NCBI RefSeq assembly: GCF_003724155.1
Contig: NZ_RJJQ01000003.1
Coordinates: 62,001 to 126,000 of the forward strand
Direction: 5' to 3'
DNA from: Flexivirga caeni
Lineage (GTDB): Bacteria > Actinomycetota > Actinomycetes > Actinomycetales > Dermatophilaceae
DNA: 64,000 bases
Position numbers and translations under genes: made by a program. Shown here piece by piece: positions 15,814 through 25,652 of the stretch. The notes beneath the pieces are model-generated. The model made no database searches. It was not told the DNA's origin and worked only from the letters and a program-made list of their open reading frames with translations. Every line of letters begins with the position of its first letter. The stretch's first letter is position 1.

Positions 15814-17238
15814 TCAGATGTCGTAATACAACTCGAACTCGTGCGGGTGCGGGCGGAAGCGCAACGGGTCGACCTCGTGGGCGCGCTTGTAGTCGATCCA
15901 CGTCTGGATGAGGTCCCCGGTGAAGACGTCGCCCTCGGTGAGGAAGTCGTGGTCGGACTCCAGTGCGTCCAGCACGGCCGGCAGCGAGTCGGGGACCTGC
16001 GCGATGTTGGCGTGCTCCTCGGGGGGCAGCTCGTAGAGGTCCTTGTCCACCGGCTCCGGCGGCTCGATGCGGTTCTTGATGCCGTCCAGGCCGGCCATCA
16101 GCTGCGCCGCGAAGCTCAGGTAGGGGTTCGCCGACGGGTCGGGGATGCGGAACTCGATGCGCTTGGCTTTCGGCGACGTACCCGCGATCGGGATCCGGAT
16201 GCACGCCGAGCGGTTGCGCGCCGAGTAGACCAGGTTGACCGGGGCCTCGTAGCCCGGGACCAGCCGGTGATAGGAGTTCACCGTCGGGTTGGTGAACGCC
16301 AGCAGCGACGGTGCGTGCGTGAGCAGACCCCCGACATACCAGCGAGCCAGGTCGGACAGGCCGCCATACCCCTTCTCGTCGTAGAAGAGCGGCTCCCCGT
16401 CCTTCCAGAGCGACTGGTGCGTGTGCATGCCCGAGCCGTTGTCGCCGAAGAGCGGCTTCGGCATGAACGTGGCCGTCTTGCCGGCCTCGTAGGCGACGTT
16501 CTTGACGATGTACTTGAACTTCATCAGGTCGTCGCCCGACTGCAGCAGGGTCGCGAACTTGTAATTGATCTCCTGCTGTCCTGCGGTGCCTACCTCGTGG
16601 TGCGCGCGCTCGACGTCCAGGCCCGAGGCGACCAGGGCGGCGACGATGTCGTCGCGCAGGTCGGCGAAGTGATCCACCGGGGGAACTGGGAAGTAGCCGC
16701 CCTTGTAGCGCACCTTGTAGCCCTGGTTGCCGCCTTCTTCCACGCGGCCGGTGTTCCAGGCGCCTTCGACGGAGTCGATGTGGTAGTAACCCTCGTGCTG
16801 GTTGGTCTCGAAGCGGACGCTGTCGAAGAGATAGAACTCCGCTTCCGGGCCGAAGTAGGCGGTGTCCGCGATGCCGGTCGACTTCAGGTAGGCCTCCGCC
16901 TTCGCCGCGATGTTGCGCGGGTCGCGCGAATAGGCCTCGCCGGTGAAGGGATCCACGATCGAGAAGTTGACGATGAGCGTCTTGCGCTTGCGGAACGGGT
17001 CGAGGTATGCCGAGGACGGGTCCGCGATCAGCTTCATGTCCGACTCGTGGATCGCCTGGAAACCGCGGATCGACGACCCGTCGAACATCGCGCCCTCGCT
17101 CAGCGTGTCCGCGGCAACGGTCGCCGCGGGGACGTTGATGTGCTGCATCACTCCGGGGAGGTCGCAGAAGCGAACGTCGAGAAACTCGACACCCTCGTCC
17201 TTGATGAACTTCAGGACCTCGTCGGGTGTGGTGAACAT
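15814..17238 (-). CDS. glnA: Glutamine synthetase type I
   Basis: This 474-residue type I enzyme condenses glutamate and ammonia to glutamine using ATP. The N-terminal beta-grasp domain is followed by the catalytic domain with the [10 protein letters not shown] motif and ATP-binding stretch. Tyr402 in DLYELPPEE is the conserved adenylylation site, so the enzyme is the GlnE-regulated beta subtype. No adenylyltransferase gene is in the window. The upstream region carries a complete GlnR-type operator at 17312-17349, which ties expression to nitrogen status together with amtB, glnB and glnD elsewhere in the window. Confidence 0.97.
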   Translation of the reverse strand: MFTTPDEVLKFIKDEGVEFLDVRFCDLPGVMQHINVPAATVAADTLSEGAMFDGSSIRGFQAIHESDMKLIADPSSAYLDPFRKRKTLIVNFSIVDPFTGEAYSRDPRNIAAKAEAYLKSTGIADTAYFGPEAEFYLFDSVRFETNQHEGYYHIDSVEGAWNTGRVEEGGNQGYKVRYKGGYFPVPPVDHFADLRDDIVAALVASGLDVERAHHEVGTAGQQEINYKFATLLQSGDDLMKFKYIVKNVAYEAGKTATFMPKPLFGDNGSGMHTHQSLWKDGEPLFYDEKGYGGLSDLARWYVGGLLTHAPSLLAFTNPTVNSYHRLVPGYEAPVNLVYSARNRSACIRIPIAGTSPKAKRIEFRIPDPSANPYLSFAAQLMAGLDGIKNRIEPPEPVDKDLYELPPEEHANIAQVPDSLPAVLDALESDHDFLTEGDVFTGDLIQTWIDYKRAHEVDPLRFRPHPHEFELYYDI

Positions 17239-17311
17239 GCATCCTCCATCGATTGCTGATGTTGCGACGGCACCGAGCGCCGCACGTCACAGACGACCCT
17301 ACGGTGCGGCA

Positions 17312-17349
17312 GTTTCCCACCCGTGACCCGCGTGTTTCGGCCGTGTTAC
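17312..17349 (-). promoter_or_regulatory. GlnR-type operator upstream of glnA
   Basis: On the minus strand, four boxes appear in order GTAAC, GAAAC, GTCAC, GAAAC, each separated by exactly six bases. This matches the actinobacterial GlnR consensus (gTnAC-n6-GaAAc repeated) without mismatch in the core positions. It lies 74-111 bp upstream of the glnA start, in the divergent region shared with the RDD-protein gene. GlnR itself is not in the window. Confidence 0.85.
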
Positions 17350-17371
17350 ACGCCGAACTATCCTGCTGCCC

Positions 17372-17800
17372 GTGGTGGCCGACAGCAACGACGCAGAAGC
17401 CGGGTATCCCGGGGCGGGACTCGGGCTTCCGGCGAGCGGGCCGGGATCGCTCGCACGGCTTGGCCCCCGGGTGGTCGCTGTCATCATCGACTGGCTGATC
17501 TGCTCGGTGATCGCTGCCGGGTTCCTCGGCTACCGCTTCGGTGGAACCGGCCACAACTGGGCGCCATTGCTCGTCTTCTTCATCGAGAACGTACTGCTGG
17601 TCGGCACGCTCGGCTCAACCCTCGGGCACCGGCTCGTCGGCCTGCACGTGTCGAAGATGTCGGGCCGGCCCGCGGGACCGGTCGCCGCTCTCGTCCGGTC
17701 CGTCCTGCTGTGCCTGTTCATTCCGGTCGTCGTCTGGGACAAGGACGGCCGGGGATTGCACGACCGCTTGGCCGGGACGGTGCTGCGCCGGACGCGCTGA
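17372..17800 (+). CDS. RDD-family membrane protein
   Basis: This 142-residue protein has three hydrophobic helices and RDD-family residues: Arg and Asp in LGPRVVAVIIDWL, and the late acidic motif WDKDGRGLHDRLAGT. GTG start at 17372. RDD proteins are small membrane proteins of uncertain role (some are exchangers). A gene of this family commonly sits beside glnA and lipA in actinobacteria, as here. It shares the divergent promoter region with glnA, so the GlnR site could influence both. Confidence 0.85.
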   Translation: MVADSNDAEAGYPGAGLGLPASGPGSLARLGPRVVAVIIDWLICSVIAAGFLGYRFGGTGHNWAPLLVFFIENVLLVGTLGSTLGHRLVGLHVSKMSGRPAGPVAALVRSVLLCLFIPVVVWDKDGRGLHDRLAGTVLRRTR

Positions 17801-17890
17801 CCGGCGCCATACGCGCTGATCGGCGTTCGCATGCAACCGGGGGTGGGTGTGCCGACGTCCAGTTCATGTTCGTATGACGAGGGGAGCACG

Positions 17891-18376
17891 ATGAGCAGCG
17901 GTGCGTATCCGATGAACCATCCCACCGGCGGCGCAGCGCCGATCAGGAAGAGGCGACGGATCTACTTCTTCCTGGTCGCCTGGATCGCCGTCTGGGTCGT
18001 GCTGGTGCCGTTGGGGTCACTCGGGCTGTGGCAGTGGAACCGGATGCCGGCCGGTGCGCACGTCTACACCGCGACGGTGGTCAACTCGACGCCCCACCTG
18101 GCGACCACCTGGACCGGGTCCGGGCACAGTCGGACCCGCCATACCCGAACGAGCTACTGGCTGACGGTCCGCAATCCCGAAGGTGGCGGCACCACGACGT
18201 TCGACTCGGGTACGCCGCGGGACAGCGTGCGTGTCTACCGCAACCACGGCCAGTGGATGGAGACGAACAGCTTCCCGGCGTGGGCCGCCGCGCTGGTGGC
18301 CGCACTCAGTTTGGTCATCGGGTTGATCGGCACCGTGATCGCGGTCCACCAACTGCGTCGGCGAGCCCTGAGGTGA
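17891..18376 (+). CDS. Two-helix membrane protein with an extracytoplasmic loop
   Basis: This protein of about 161 residues has a polar N-terminus, a helix (YFFLVAWIAVWVVLVPLGSLG), an extracytoplasmic segment of roughly 85 residues rich in Thr and Ser, and a second helix near the C-terminus (ALVAALSLVIGLIGTVIAV). The ATG at 17891 has an SD (AGGGGAG) and removes a spurious leader. The layout recalls DUF3592-type proteins, but the match is loose. It lies tail to tail with the DUF4191 gene, with one base between them. Confidence 0.7.
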   Translation: MSSGAYPMNHPTGGAAPIRKRRRIYFFLVAWIAVWVVLVPLGSLGLWQWNRMPAGAHVYTATVVNSTPHLATTWTGSGHSRTRHTRTSYWLTVRNPEGGGTTTFDSGTPRDSVRVYRNHGQWMETNSFPAWAAALVAALSLVIGLIGTVIAVHQLRRRALR

Positions 18377-18377
18377 C

Positions 18378-19145
18378 TCAGCGGCCGCGCATTGCCTTGC
18401 GGTCCATCCGCGGCGCGTTGCGCGGGTCCATACCCTTGGGGACCGGCGGCTTTGCGGTGCCGAGCGCACGCAGCCGCTTGGTCACGGCGCTCACCTCGGC
18501 GTCGGTGAGCTTCTTGTCCAGGCCCTTCATCGTCTTGGCCAGATCGGCCAGCTTCACGGTGTCCTCACCGGCGCCGACGCGCAGGACGTGGACCGGCACT
18601 TCGGGACCGGCGACACGGGTGACGCGCTTGCGCTCGGACTCCAGCAGCTTGCGGGACGCACCGACCGGACCTTCGCCGATCAGCACCACACCCGGCTTCC
18701 CGACGGCGCGGAAAACCATTGCGGCGTTTGACATTTCGGATATGCGACGTGCACGGCCCGCGTCAGCGGCGACCGGCTCCTGGTCGTAGGTCCAGCCGCG
18801 CTTGAGCGCCTGCAGTGCCGCGCCGGTGCCGCCGGCCTGCCCCTCCAGGGAGCCGTATGCCGCCCGCTCGGCCAGCCGCCCGAAGACGATCACGGTGGAG
18901 AGCAGACCGAAGAGCACGCCGACGATGCCGGTGAAGATGTAGCTGTGGAAGATCGGGTGCAGGACGAAGGTGAAGACCAGGAAGGTGACCACGAACGCCG
19001 CCGCCATCCACACCGGGATGCGGGGGTTCTGCTTGACCGAGACCTGGAAGAGGGTCTTGAACTGTGAGACCCGCCCCGGGTTGTCCGGATCCTTGGGTTT
19101 CCGCGACTTGCGGGGCTTCTTCTCGGGCTGCGTCGACATACCCAT
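18378..19145 (-). CDS. DUF4191 membrane protein
   Basis: This 255-residue protein starts with a basic tail (KKPRKSRKPKDP), then has two adjacent hydrophobic helices at about 45-95 and a cytoplasmic C-terminal domain. This is the DUF4191 pattern found next to lipA in many actinobacteria, as here (lipA ends 43 bp upstream). Function is unknown. The start may be 19139 (second Met). Confidence 0.85.
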   Translation of the reverse strand: MGMSTQPEKKPRKSRKPKDPDNPGRVSQFKTLFQVSVKQNPRIPVWMAAAFVVTFLVFTFVLHPIFHSYIFTGIVGVLFGLLSTVIVFGRLAERAAYGSLEGQAGGTGAALQALKRGWTYDQEPVAADAGRARRISEMSNAAMVFRAVGKPGVVLIGEGPVGASRKLLESERKRVTRVAGPEVPVHVLRVGAGEDTVKLADLAKTMKGLDKKLTDAEVSAVTKRLRALGTAKPPVPKGMDPRNAPRMDRKAMRGR

Positions 19146-19188
19146 CAGGATAGGTCAGGCGGGGGTCGCAGGCGGACGGCGACGGACC

Positions 19189-20199
19189 TCAGCCGCGAGC
19201 GACCAGCGCAGCCGCCTCCTGTCGCGCCGGGGACGCGGATGCCTCGGCCAGGTGCTGCAGGTGGCCAGGCAGCTCGCGGCCGAGTTTCGCCATGGCTCCG
19301 GCATACAACTTGCCCGCTCGGTATGACGACCGCACCAGCGGTCCGGCCATCACCCCAAGAAAGCCGAGATCCGTTGCGACGTCTGACCATTGGACGAACT
19401 CCTGCGGCTTCACCCAGCGGTCGATCGGGTGGTGGGTCGGAGACGGGCGCAGGTATTGGGTGATGGTCAGGATGTCGCAGCCCGCATTGTGCAGGTCGCG
19501 GATCGCCTGCTCGACCTCGTGATCCTCCTCGCCCATGCCGAGGATCAGGTTGGACTTGGTGATCAACCCGGCCTCCTTGGCCATCGTGAGCACCCGCAGC
19601 GACTTGTCGTAGGTGAACGCCGGGCGGATCCGCTTGAAGATGCGCGGCACCGTCTCCAGGTTGTGCGCGAACACCTCGGGGCCGGCCTCGAAGACCTGCC
19701 CGACCAGCTCGGGCTTGGCGCCGAAGTCCGGTGGCAGGATCTCGACGCCGGTGTTGGGGTTGAGGGCGTGGATCTGGCGGATCGTCTCGGCATACAGGCG
19801 GGCGGCGCCGTCCGGCTGGTCGTCGCGCGCGACGCCGGTGACGGTGCAGTAGCGCAGGTTCATCTCGCGGATCGACTCGGCCACACGGCGCGGCTCGTCC
19901 ATGTCGAGCACGGTCGGTCGCCCGGTCGCGATGTCGCAGAAGTCGCAGCGTCGCGTGCACACGTCGCCGCCGATGAGGAAGGTCGCCTCGCGGTCCTCCC
20001 AGCACTCGAAGATGTTGGGACAGCCCGCTTCCTGGCACACCGTGTGGAGCCCCTGGCTCTTCACCAGCGAGTGCAGCCCGGTGTATGCCGGGCCCATCTT
20101 CGCCGTGGTGCGGATCCACTCCGGTTTGCGCTCGATCGGTGTCTCGGCATTGCGCGCTTCGACGCGCAGCAGCTTGCGGCCCTCCGGTGCGACAGTCAC
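19189..20199 (-). CDS. lipA: Lipoyl synthase
   Basis: This 336-residue radical-SAM enzyme inserts two sulphurs into octanoyl groups on lipoyl domains. Both iron-sulphur sites are visible: the auxiliary cluster cysteines 55, 60 and 66 and the SAM-cluster cysteines in CTRRCDFC (81, 85, 88). The conserved C-terminal serine is in RSSY. The partner octanoyltransferase gene lipB is not in the window, although it is commonly adjacent; map lies upstream on the other strand. Confidence 0.97.
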   Translation of the reverse strand: MTVAPEGRKLLRVEARNAETPIERKPEWIRTTAKMGPAYTGLHSLVKSQGLHTVCQEAGCPNIFECWEDREATFLIGGDVCTRRCDFCDIATGRPTVLDMDEPRRVAESIREMNLRYCTVTGVARDDQPDGAARLYAETIRQIHALNPNTGVEILPPDFGAKPELVGQVFEAGPEVFAHNLETVPRIFKRIRPAFTYDKSLRVLTMAKEAGLITKSNLILGMGEEDHEVEQAIRDLHNAGCDILTITQYLRPSPTHHPIDRWVKPQEFVQWSDVATDLGFLGVMAGPLVRSSYRAGKLYAGAMAKLGRELPGHLQHLAEASASPARQEAAALVARG

Positions 20200-20311
20200 C
20201 CGATCAGGCTACGACGTGGGCGGCCGGCCCCGACGGTCGGCCGGGCCGTTCGAGCGTCAATCGCGGGGTACGCCGTCAGCCGTGAGCGCGCGGGCGGCAT
20301 ACCCTAGGGCC

Positions 20312-21085
20312 GTGATCGAACTCAAGTCCCCGTCCGAGATCGAGGCGATGCGCCCGGCAGGCAGGTTCGTCGCGTCCGTGCTGACCGCCCTGCGCGACGC
20401 CGCGGACGTCGGAGTGAATCTGCTCGAGCTGGATGCGTTGGCGCACAGGATGATTCGCGATGCCGGCGCAGAGTCGTGCTATATCGACTACCACCCGAGC
20501 TTCGGCGCGATGCCCTTCGGCAAGGTGCTGTGCACCAGCGTCAACGACGCGGTGCTGCACGGTCTGCCGCACGATTACCGGCTGCGTGACGGCGACCTGT
20601 TGTCGGTCGACTTCGCCGCCAGTGTCGACGGGTGGGTGTCCGACTCGGCGTTGTCAGTGGTCGTCGGCACTCCTGACCCGGAGGACCTGCGGATCATCAA
20701 GGCGACCGAGGATGCGCTGGCCGCGGCGATCGCCGTCGCCCTGCCCGGCAACAAGCTCGGCGACATCTCGGCCACGATCGGCGACCTCGCACGAGCGAAC
20801 GGCTACACCGTCAACACCCAGTTCGGCGGGCACGGAGTCGGGCGGACGATGCACGGTGACCCCCACGTCGCCAACGACGGCCGTGCCGGGCGGGGGCTGA
20901 AGCTGCGTCCCGGCCTGGTCATCGCGATCGAGCCGTGGCTGATGCGCACGACCGACGACATCTACACCGACCCGGACGGCTGGACGCTGCGGTCGGCGGA
21001 CGGTTCGCGTGGCGCGCACTCCGAGCACACCATTGCGATCACCGACGGCGCACCGATCGTCTTCACCGACCGCGGGGTCGCATGA
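20312..21085 (+). CDS. map: Methionine aminopeptidase, type I
   Basis: This 257-residue enzyme removes N-terminal methionine from nascent proteins. The pita-bread metal ligands are visible: Asp in SVDFAAS and VSDSA, His in GGHGVGRTMHG, Glu in IAIEPW and Glu in SEHTIAI. The GTG at 20312 is used because the family N-terminus (IELKSPSEIEAMR) starts there; the longer open frame overlaps lipA on the other strand. The stop overlaps the start of the next gene (ATGA). Confidence 0.95.
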   Translation: MIELKSPSEIEAMRPAGRFVASVLTALRDAADVGVNLLELDALAHRMIRDAGAESCYIDYHPSFGAMPFGKVLCTSVNDAVLHGLPHDYRLRDGDLLSVDFAASVDGWVSDSALSVVVGTPDPEDLRIIKATEDALAAAIAVALPGNKLGDISATIGDLARANGYTVNTQFGGHGVGRTMHGDPHVANDGRAGRGLKLRPGLVIAIEPWLMRTTDDIYTDPDGWTLRSADGSRGAHSEHTIAITDGAPIVFTDRGVA

Positions 21086-21567
21086 CGCTGCCGCTCGGAT
21101 CGCTGCCCGGCGGATCGGGTTTGCGGGTCGTGGAAGCCGGGCCGGAGCACGTGCCGCAGATCGTCGCGCTGCTCGCGGACGACGTGCTCGGCCGTGAGCG
21201 CGAGACCGGTAGCCCGGAGGGGTATGCCGAGGCCCATGCCGCCATTGCCGCCGACCCGAGTGAGCACCTGCTGGTCCTGCTGGACGAGCAGGACCAGGTC
21301 GTTGCGACGCTGCAACTCGGCTTCGTGCGCAGCCTGTCCCGTGGTGGTGCGCTGCGCGCCCAGATCGAGGCGGTGCGCGTGTCCGGGACGCTGCGCGGCA
21401 GGGGCGTCGGGCACGCTTTCCTGGAGTTCGCCATCGAGGTCGCCCGGGGCGAGGGTGCGGTGCTCGTGCAGCTCACCAGCGACCTGCAGCGCGCCGGCGC
21501 CATACAGTTCTATGAGTCGCTGGGCTTCGTGCACAGCCACGCCGGCCTGAAACTCGCGCTCGCCTGA
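21082..21567 (+). CDS. GNAT-family N-acetyltransferase
   Basis: This 161-residue acetyltransferase has the acetyl-CoA loop in RGRGVGHAFLEF and the late motif FYESLGF. It is translationally coupled to map by a 4-nt overlap. The pairing hints at modification of protein N-termini or amino acids, but that is inference; the acceptor is unknown. The open frame extends further upstream only by overlapping map. Confidence 0.87.
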   Translation: MTLPLGSLPGGSGLRVVEAGPEHVPQIVALLADDVLGRERETGSPEGYAEAHAAIAADPSEHLLVLLDEQDQVVATLQLGFVRSLSRGGALRAQIEAVRVSGTLRGRGVGHAFLEFAIEVARGEGAVLVQLTSDLQRAGAIQFYESLGFVHSHAGLKLALA

Positions 21568-21575
21568 TTCGCCCA

Positions 21576-21637
21576 GTGACGGCTTCCTCGCCGAGCGGCG
21601 GTGAAATTGCACCGTCGCTCGGTGAGGAAGCCGTCAT
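21576..21637. repeat. Long hairpin element, copy 1 (also at 30318)
   Basis: Arms 21576-21603 and 21610-21637 are 28 bases each, nearly perfect complements (outer part GTGACGGCTTCCTCGCCGAG), with a 6-base loop. It sits just after the GNAT gene, before smc, and is followed by CCGTCATTCGCGG. The element at 30318-30357 has a shorter arm but the same following words (GCCGTCATTCGCGG). It may act as a terminator. Confidence 0.65.
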
Positions 21638-21757
21638 TCGCGGTGGGGGAGCCGGAGTGTGATCCGGCCGGGGCCGTCGTTGCGCGAACCCGAGGCGGTC
21701 GCAAAGTAGAGTGGCCGGGATCGCCATACGCCATACGCCATAGGAGCCGGCCCGCTC

Positions 21758-24700
21758 GTGTTCGTCAAGAGCCTGACCCTGAAGGGCTTCAAGTCCTTCG
21801 CCTCGGCGACCGCGATGAAGCTGGAGCCCGGCATCACCTGCATCGTCGGCCCCAACGGGTCGGGCAAGTCGAACGTCGTCGACGCGCTGGCCTGGGTGAT
21901 GGGCGAGCAGGGTGCCAAGAGCCTGCGCGGCGGCAAGATGGAGGACGTGATCTTCGCCGGGACGCCCGGCCGGCCGCCGCTGGGTCGTGCCGAGGTCACC
22001 CTGACGATCGACAACACCGACGGCGCGCTGCCGATCGACTACACCGAGGTGACGATCAGCCGCACCATGTTCAAGGGTGGCGGCTCCGAGTACGCCATCA
22101 ACGGCACGTCCTGCCGCCTGCTCGATGTGCAGGAGCTGCTGTCCGACTCCGGGATCGGCCGCGAGATGCACGTCATCGTCGGCCAGGGTCAGCTGGACGC
22201 GGTGCTGCGCGCCACGCCGGAGGAGCGGCGCGGTTTCATCGAGGAAGCCGCCGGTGTGCTCAAACACCGCAAGCGCAAGGAACGTGCGTTGCGCAAGCTG
22301 GACGCGATGGAGGCCAACCTCGCGCGCGTCACCGACCTGACCACCGAGATCCGCCGGCAGCTCGGCCCGCTCGGTCGGCAGGCAGAGACCGCGCGCAAGG
22401 CCGCGACCATCCAGGCGGACGTGCGCGATGCCCGGCTGCGGCTGCTCGCCGACGATCTGGCGCAGCTGACCAGCAACCTCGAGCAGGAAGTCGCGGACGA
22501 GACGGCCCTGCTCGAACGCCAGCGCACCGTCGAGCGGTCGCTCGCCGCGGCGAAGCAGCGACTGGACCAGCTGGAAGCCGAATCCGCCCAGGCGGCACCG
22601 GCATTGACCAAGACACAGGAGCAGTGGTTCGCCCTGTCGTCGCTGGGCGAGCGCATCGAGGCGACCGCGTCGCTGGCGGGGGAGCGGGTGCGACTGCTCA
22701 CCGAGGACGACCAGCACGAGGAGTCGCGCTCTGGCCGCAGCCCCGAGCAGTTGCAGCAGCAGGCGGCGACGGTGCGTGACGAGCACGACGCGTTGCAGCA
22801 GCAGATCGCGCAGGCCAAGGTCGCGCTGGAGCAGGCGACCGAGCGCCGCGCCGGGCTGGAGCAGGCGCACCAGGCCGAGCAGCAGCGGCTGACCAGACTG
22901 GCTCGCGCCGCTGCCGACCGTCGCGAAGGATTGGCCAAGCTGGAGGGGCAGGTGGCCGCGCGGCGCAGCCGCACCGAGGCCGGCGAATCCGAACTCGGCC
23001 GGCTGACGGCGAGCATGGCGGAGGTCGCCGAGCGTTCGACGCGCGCCGAGAAGGACTTCGCGGCTCTCGAAGCCACCATCGCGCAGGACGAGGCGGGCGA
23101 GGAAGACCTCGACACGGAATACGAGGCGGCACAGACCCGGCTGGACGAGGTGCAGCGGAAGTTCGAGGAGGCGCGCGAAGCGGAGCGCACCGCCGACCGG
23201 GACCGCACCGGCCACCAGGCGCGGCTCGAAGCGCTCGAGCTCGGTCTGCGCCGCAAGGACGGCGCGGCGCACCTGCTCGCGGCGCCCGGATCCAGCGGAC
23301 TGCGGGGGTCGGTGTCCGAGCTGGTGTCCGTCGAGGCTGGTTGCGAAGCCGCGGTCGCCGCCGCACTGGGCTGGGCGGCCGACGCCGTCGTGGCTGAGTC
23401 GTTCGACCAGGCGGCGGGAGCGGTGCAGACGCTGCGCGCCGACGACGGCGGGCGAGCGGGGATGCTCTTCGGCGGTGCCCGGCCCGAGGAGTCGGCCACC
23501 TGGCCGGCGTTGCCCGCCGGCGCGCGCTGGGCACGCGAGGCGATCGGCGCACCGAACGACGTGCTGCCGACGGTCCAGGCACTGCTCGACCGTGTCGCGC
23601 TCGTGGAGTCGACAGAACAAGCGAAAACTATTGTGGCACTTGATGATCGGGTCGTGGCGGTCACCCCCGAGGGTGACCTGTATGCCGCGGGCTTCGTGCG
23701 CGGCGGCTCGGCCGGAGCGCCGAGCCTGATCGAGATCCAGTCGGCCGTGGACGAGGCTCGCGACAAGGTCGGGGAGGCCACCCGCCGCAAGGAGAAGGCG
23801 CAGTTCGAGGCCGAGCAAGCGCGGACCGCCGCCGTCGAACTCAGCGGCCTCGTCGATGCCGCACTGGAGAAGCTCAACGAGTCCGATGCCCGGATGTCGG
23901 CGGTCGCCGAGCAGCTCAGTCAGCTCGGGCAGGTCATCCGCGGTGCGAAGGCGGAGCGGGAGCGGCTGCAGGCGCAGCACGCGGAGGCGGAGCGGCAGCT
24001 CGCAGCGGGCCGGGCCGAGCTGGCCGACCTCGAGCAGCGGCTGACAGCGGCGCTGGAGGAGCCCGGCGAGGAAGAGCCGACTACCGACGAACGCGACCGG
24101 CTCGCCGCGGAGGCAGCCGCCGCACGCAGCGCCGAGACCGAAGAGCGGCTCGGGCTGCGGACGCGCGAGGAGCGCGCGAAATCGCTCGCCGACCGCGCGA
24201 AATCCCTCGAAGCGGCGGCGCGTTCAGAGATCGAGGCGCGAGAACGGGCCCGTGCACGACGCGAACGCCGCGCACGGGACGCCCGGGTGGCCAGGGCGGT
24301 GCAGGCCGGCGCCGGCCACGCCGTGACCGTGGTGACACACCTGCTGGAGGTGGCCACGGAGCGCCGAGCCGAGGCAGACCGCATCAAGGCCGAGCTGGAC
24401 CGGGCGCTGAAGGAGGAGCGCGCGCGGGTCACCAGCGTCGGCGATGAGTTGCGCGAGCTGACCGACACCGTGCACCGCGACGAGGTGGCCCGCGCTCAGC
24501 AGCGACTGCGTATTGAGACGCTGCAGACCAAGGCTGTCGAGGAGCACGGCATCGACCCGGAAGTGCTGGTCGAGGAGTTCGGGCCGCACCAGCTGATCCC
24601 GCACGTGCCGGGGCCGGACGACGACCCCGACAACCTGCCGGAACCGGTCGCGTTCGTCCGGGAGGTCCAGGAGAAGCGGCTGCGCTCCGCCGAACGGAAG

Positions 24701-25405
24701 CTGAGCCAGCTCGGCCGGGTGAATCCCCTTGCGCTGGAAGAATTTGCGGCGCTCGAGGAACGACACAAGTTCCTCACCGAGCAACTGGAAGACCTTAAGA
24801 AGTCCAAAGACGACCTGCTGTCCATCGTGGCCGAGGTCGACAAGCGCGTCGAGGAGGCCTTCCGCGACGCGTTCGAGGACACCGCGCGCGAGTTCGAGGG
24901 CGTCTTCGAACGGCTCTTCCCCGGTGGTGAGGGCCGCATCCTGCTGACCGATCCGTCGGACATGCTGACCACTGGCATCGAGGTCGAGGCGCGGCCGCCG
25001 GGCAAGAAGATCAAGCGGCTGTCGCTGCTGTCCGGTGGCGAGCGGTCGCTGGTCGCCGTCGCGCTGCTGGTCGCGATCTTCAAGGCCCGCCCGAGCCCGT
25101 TCTACATCATGGACGAGGTCGAAGCCGCCCTCGACGACGCCAACCTGGGTCGGCTGATCACCCTTTTCGAGGAGCTGCGCGACTCCAGCCAGCTGATCGT
25201 GATCACCCACCAGAAGCGCACCATGGAGATCGCCGACGCCCTATATGGCGTGAGCATGCGCGGCGACGGTGTCACCACGGTCGTGTCGCAGCGCATCAAG
25301 GACGTGCTGCCCGGTGGCGGCGTCGAGGTCGAGACCACACACAGCGTCACCGAAGGCGAGGTCGGGCCGGACCCCGGCGTGCCGGCGCTGTCGTCGATGA
25401 GCTGA
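21758..25405 (+). CDS. smc: Chromosome segregation protein SMC
   Basis: This is a 1215-residue SMC ATPase that organises and segregates chromosomes. The N-terminal Walker A is GPNGSGKS (31-38). Two long coiled-coil arms flank a hinge at about 505-660 with Gly-rich turns (SGLRGSVSELV). The C-terminal head carries signature LSGGERS (about 1093) and Walker B IMDEVEAALDD. Length is normal. GTG start at 21758. ScpA and ScpB are not in the window. ftsY, usually adjacent, is 3.7 kb downstream, separated by an oxidoreductase pair and small genes. Confidence 0.97.
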   Translation: MFVKSLTLKGFKSFASATAMKLEPGITCIVGPNGSGKSNVVDALAWVMGEQGAKSLRGGKMEDVIFAGTPGRPPLGRAEVTLTIDNTDGALPIDYTEVTISRTMFKGGGSEYAINGTSCRLLDVQELLSDSGIGREMHVIVGQGQLDAVLRATPEERRGFIEEAAGVLKHRKRKERALRKLDAMEANLARVTDLTTEIRRQLGPLGRQAETARKAATIQADVRDARLRLLADDLAQLTSNLEQEVADETALLERQRTVERSLAAAKQRLDQLEAESAQAAPALTKTQEQWFALSSLGERIEATASLAGERVRLLTEDDQHEESRSGRSPEQLQQQAATVRDEHDALQQQIAQAKVALEQATERRAGLEQAHQAEQQRLTRLARAAADRREGLAKLEGQVAARRSRTEAGESELGRLTASMAEVAERSTRAEKDFAALEATIAQDEAGEEDLDTEYEAAQTRLDEVQRKFEEAREAERTADRDRTGHQARLEALELGLRRKDGAAHLLAAPGSSGLRGSVSELVSVEAGCEAAVAAALGWAADAVVAESFDQAAGAVQTLRADDGGRAGMLFGGARPEESATWPALPAGARWAREAIGAPNDVLPTVQALLDRVALVESTEQAKTIVALDDRVVAVTPEGDLYAAGFVRGGSAGAPSLIEIQSAVDEARDKVGEATRRKEKAQFEAEQARTAAVELSGLVDAALEKLNESDARMSAVAEQLSQLGQVIRGAKAERERLQAQHAEAERQLAAGRAELADLEQRLTAALEEPGEEEPTTDERDRLAAEAAAARSAETEERLGLRTREERAKSLADRAKSLEAAARSEIEARERARARRERRARDARVARAVQAGAGHAVTVVTHLLEVATERRAEADRIKAELDRALKEERARVTSVGDELRELTDTVHRDEVARAQQRLRIETLQTKAVEEHGIDPEVLVEEFGPHQLIPHVPGPDDDPDNLPEPVAFVREVQEKRLRSAERKLSQLGRVNPLALEEFAALEERHKFLTEQLEDLKKSKDDLLSIVAEVDKRVEEAFRDAFEDTAREFEGVFERLFPGGEGRILLTDPSDMLTTGIEVEARPPGKKIKRLSLLSGGERSLVAVALLVAIFKARPSPFYIMDEVEAALDDANLGRLITLFEELRDSSQLIVITHQKRTMEIADALYGVSMRGDGVTTVVSQRIKDVLPGGGVEVETTHSVTEGEVGPDPGVPALSSMS

Positions 25406-25427
25406 GCGCCCCTTCGCCATACGCACC

Positions 25428-25527
25428 CTCACCGAGCGGGGTAGAAGCGCACCGAGCGGGGTACATCCAGCACGCGAATCCGCGCGGATAAGTACCCCGC
25501 TCGGCGGAGAAGTACCCCGGTCGGCGC
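25428..25527. repeat. Four-box palindromic element, copy 1 (also at 43671)
   Basis: The box ACCGAGCGGGGTA occurs twice in direct orientation (about 25431-25443 and 25451-25463). It is then followed by two inverted boxes (TACCCCGCTCGG from 25493, and a variant TACCCCGGTCGG from 25513). The interval includes CGCGAATCCGCGCG. Between smc and the flavin monooxygenase. The same layout of two direct and two inverted boxes recurs at 43671-43765. Confidence 0.7.
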
Positions 25528-25652
25528 GGATGAGCAGCGCGGCGGGAATAGCTGCAGGTGGTGGCTCGTTGTGCGCAGCAGATAGTTAAAATTTGAGGGA
25601 CTTCGCGATATGCGACGCGATGAGGTCTCGGGCGCAAGGAAGAGAGAGGCAC

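Noticed and set aside
15841-17259. 472-codon open frame antisense to glnA
   Set aside because: Mirror of a well-recognised gene; Val/Arg/Gly-rich with no motif.
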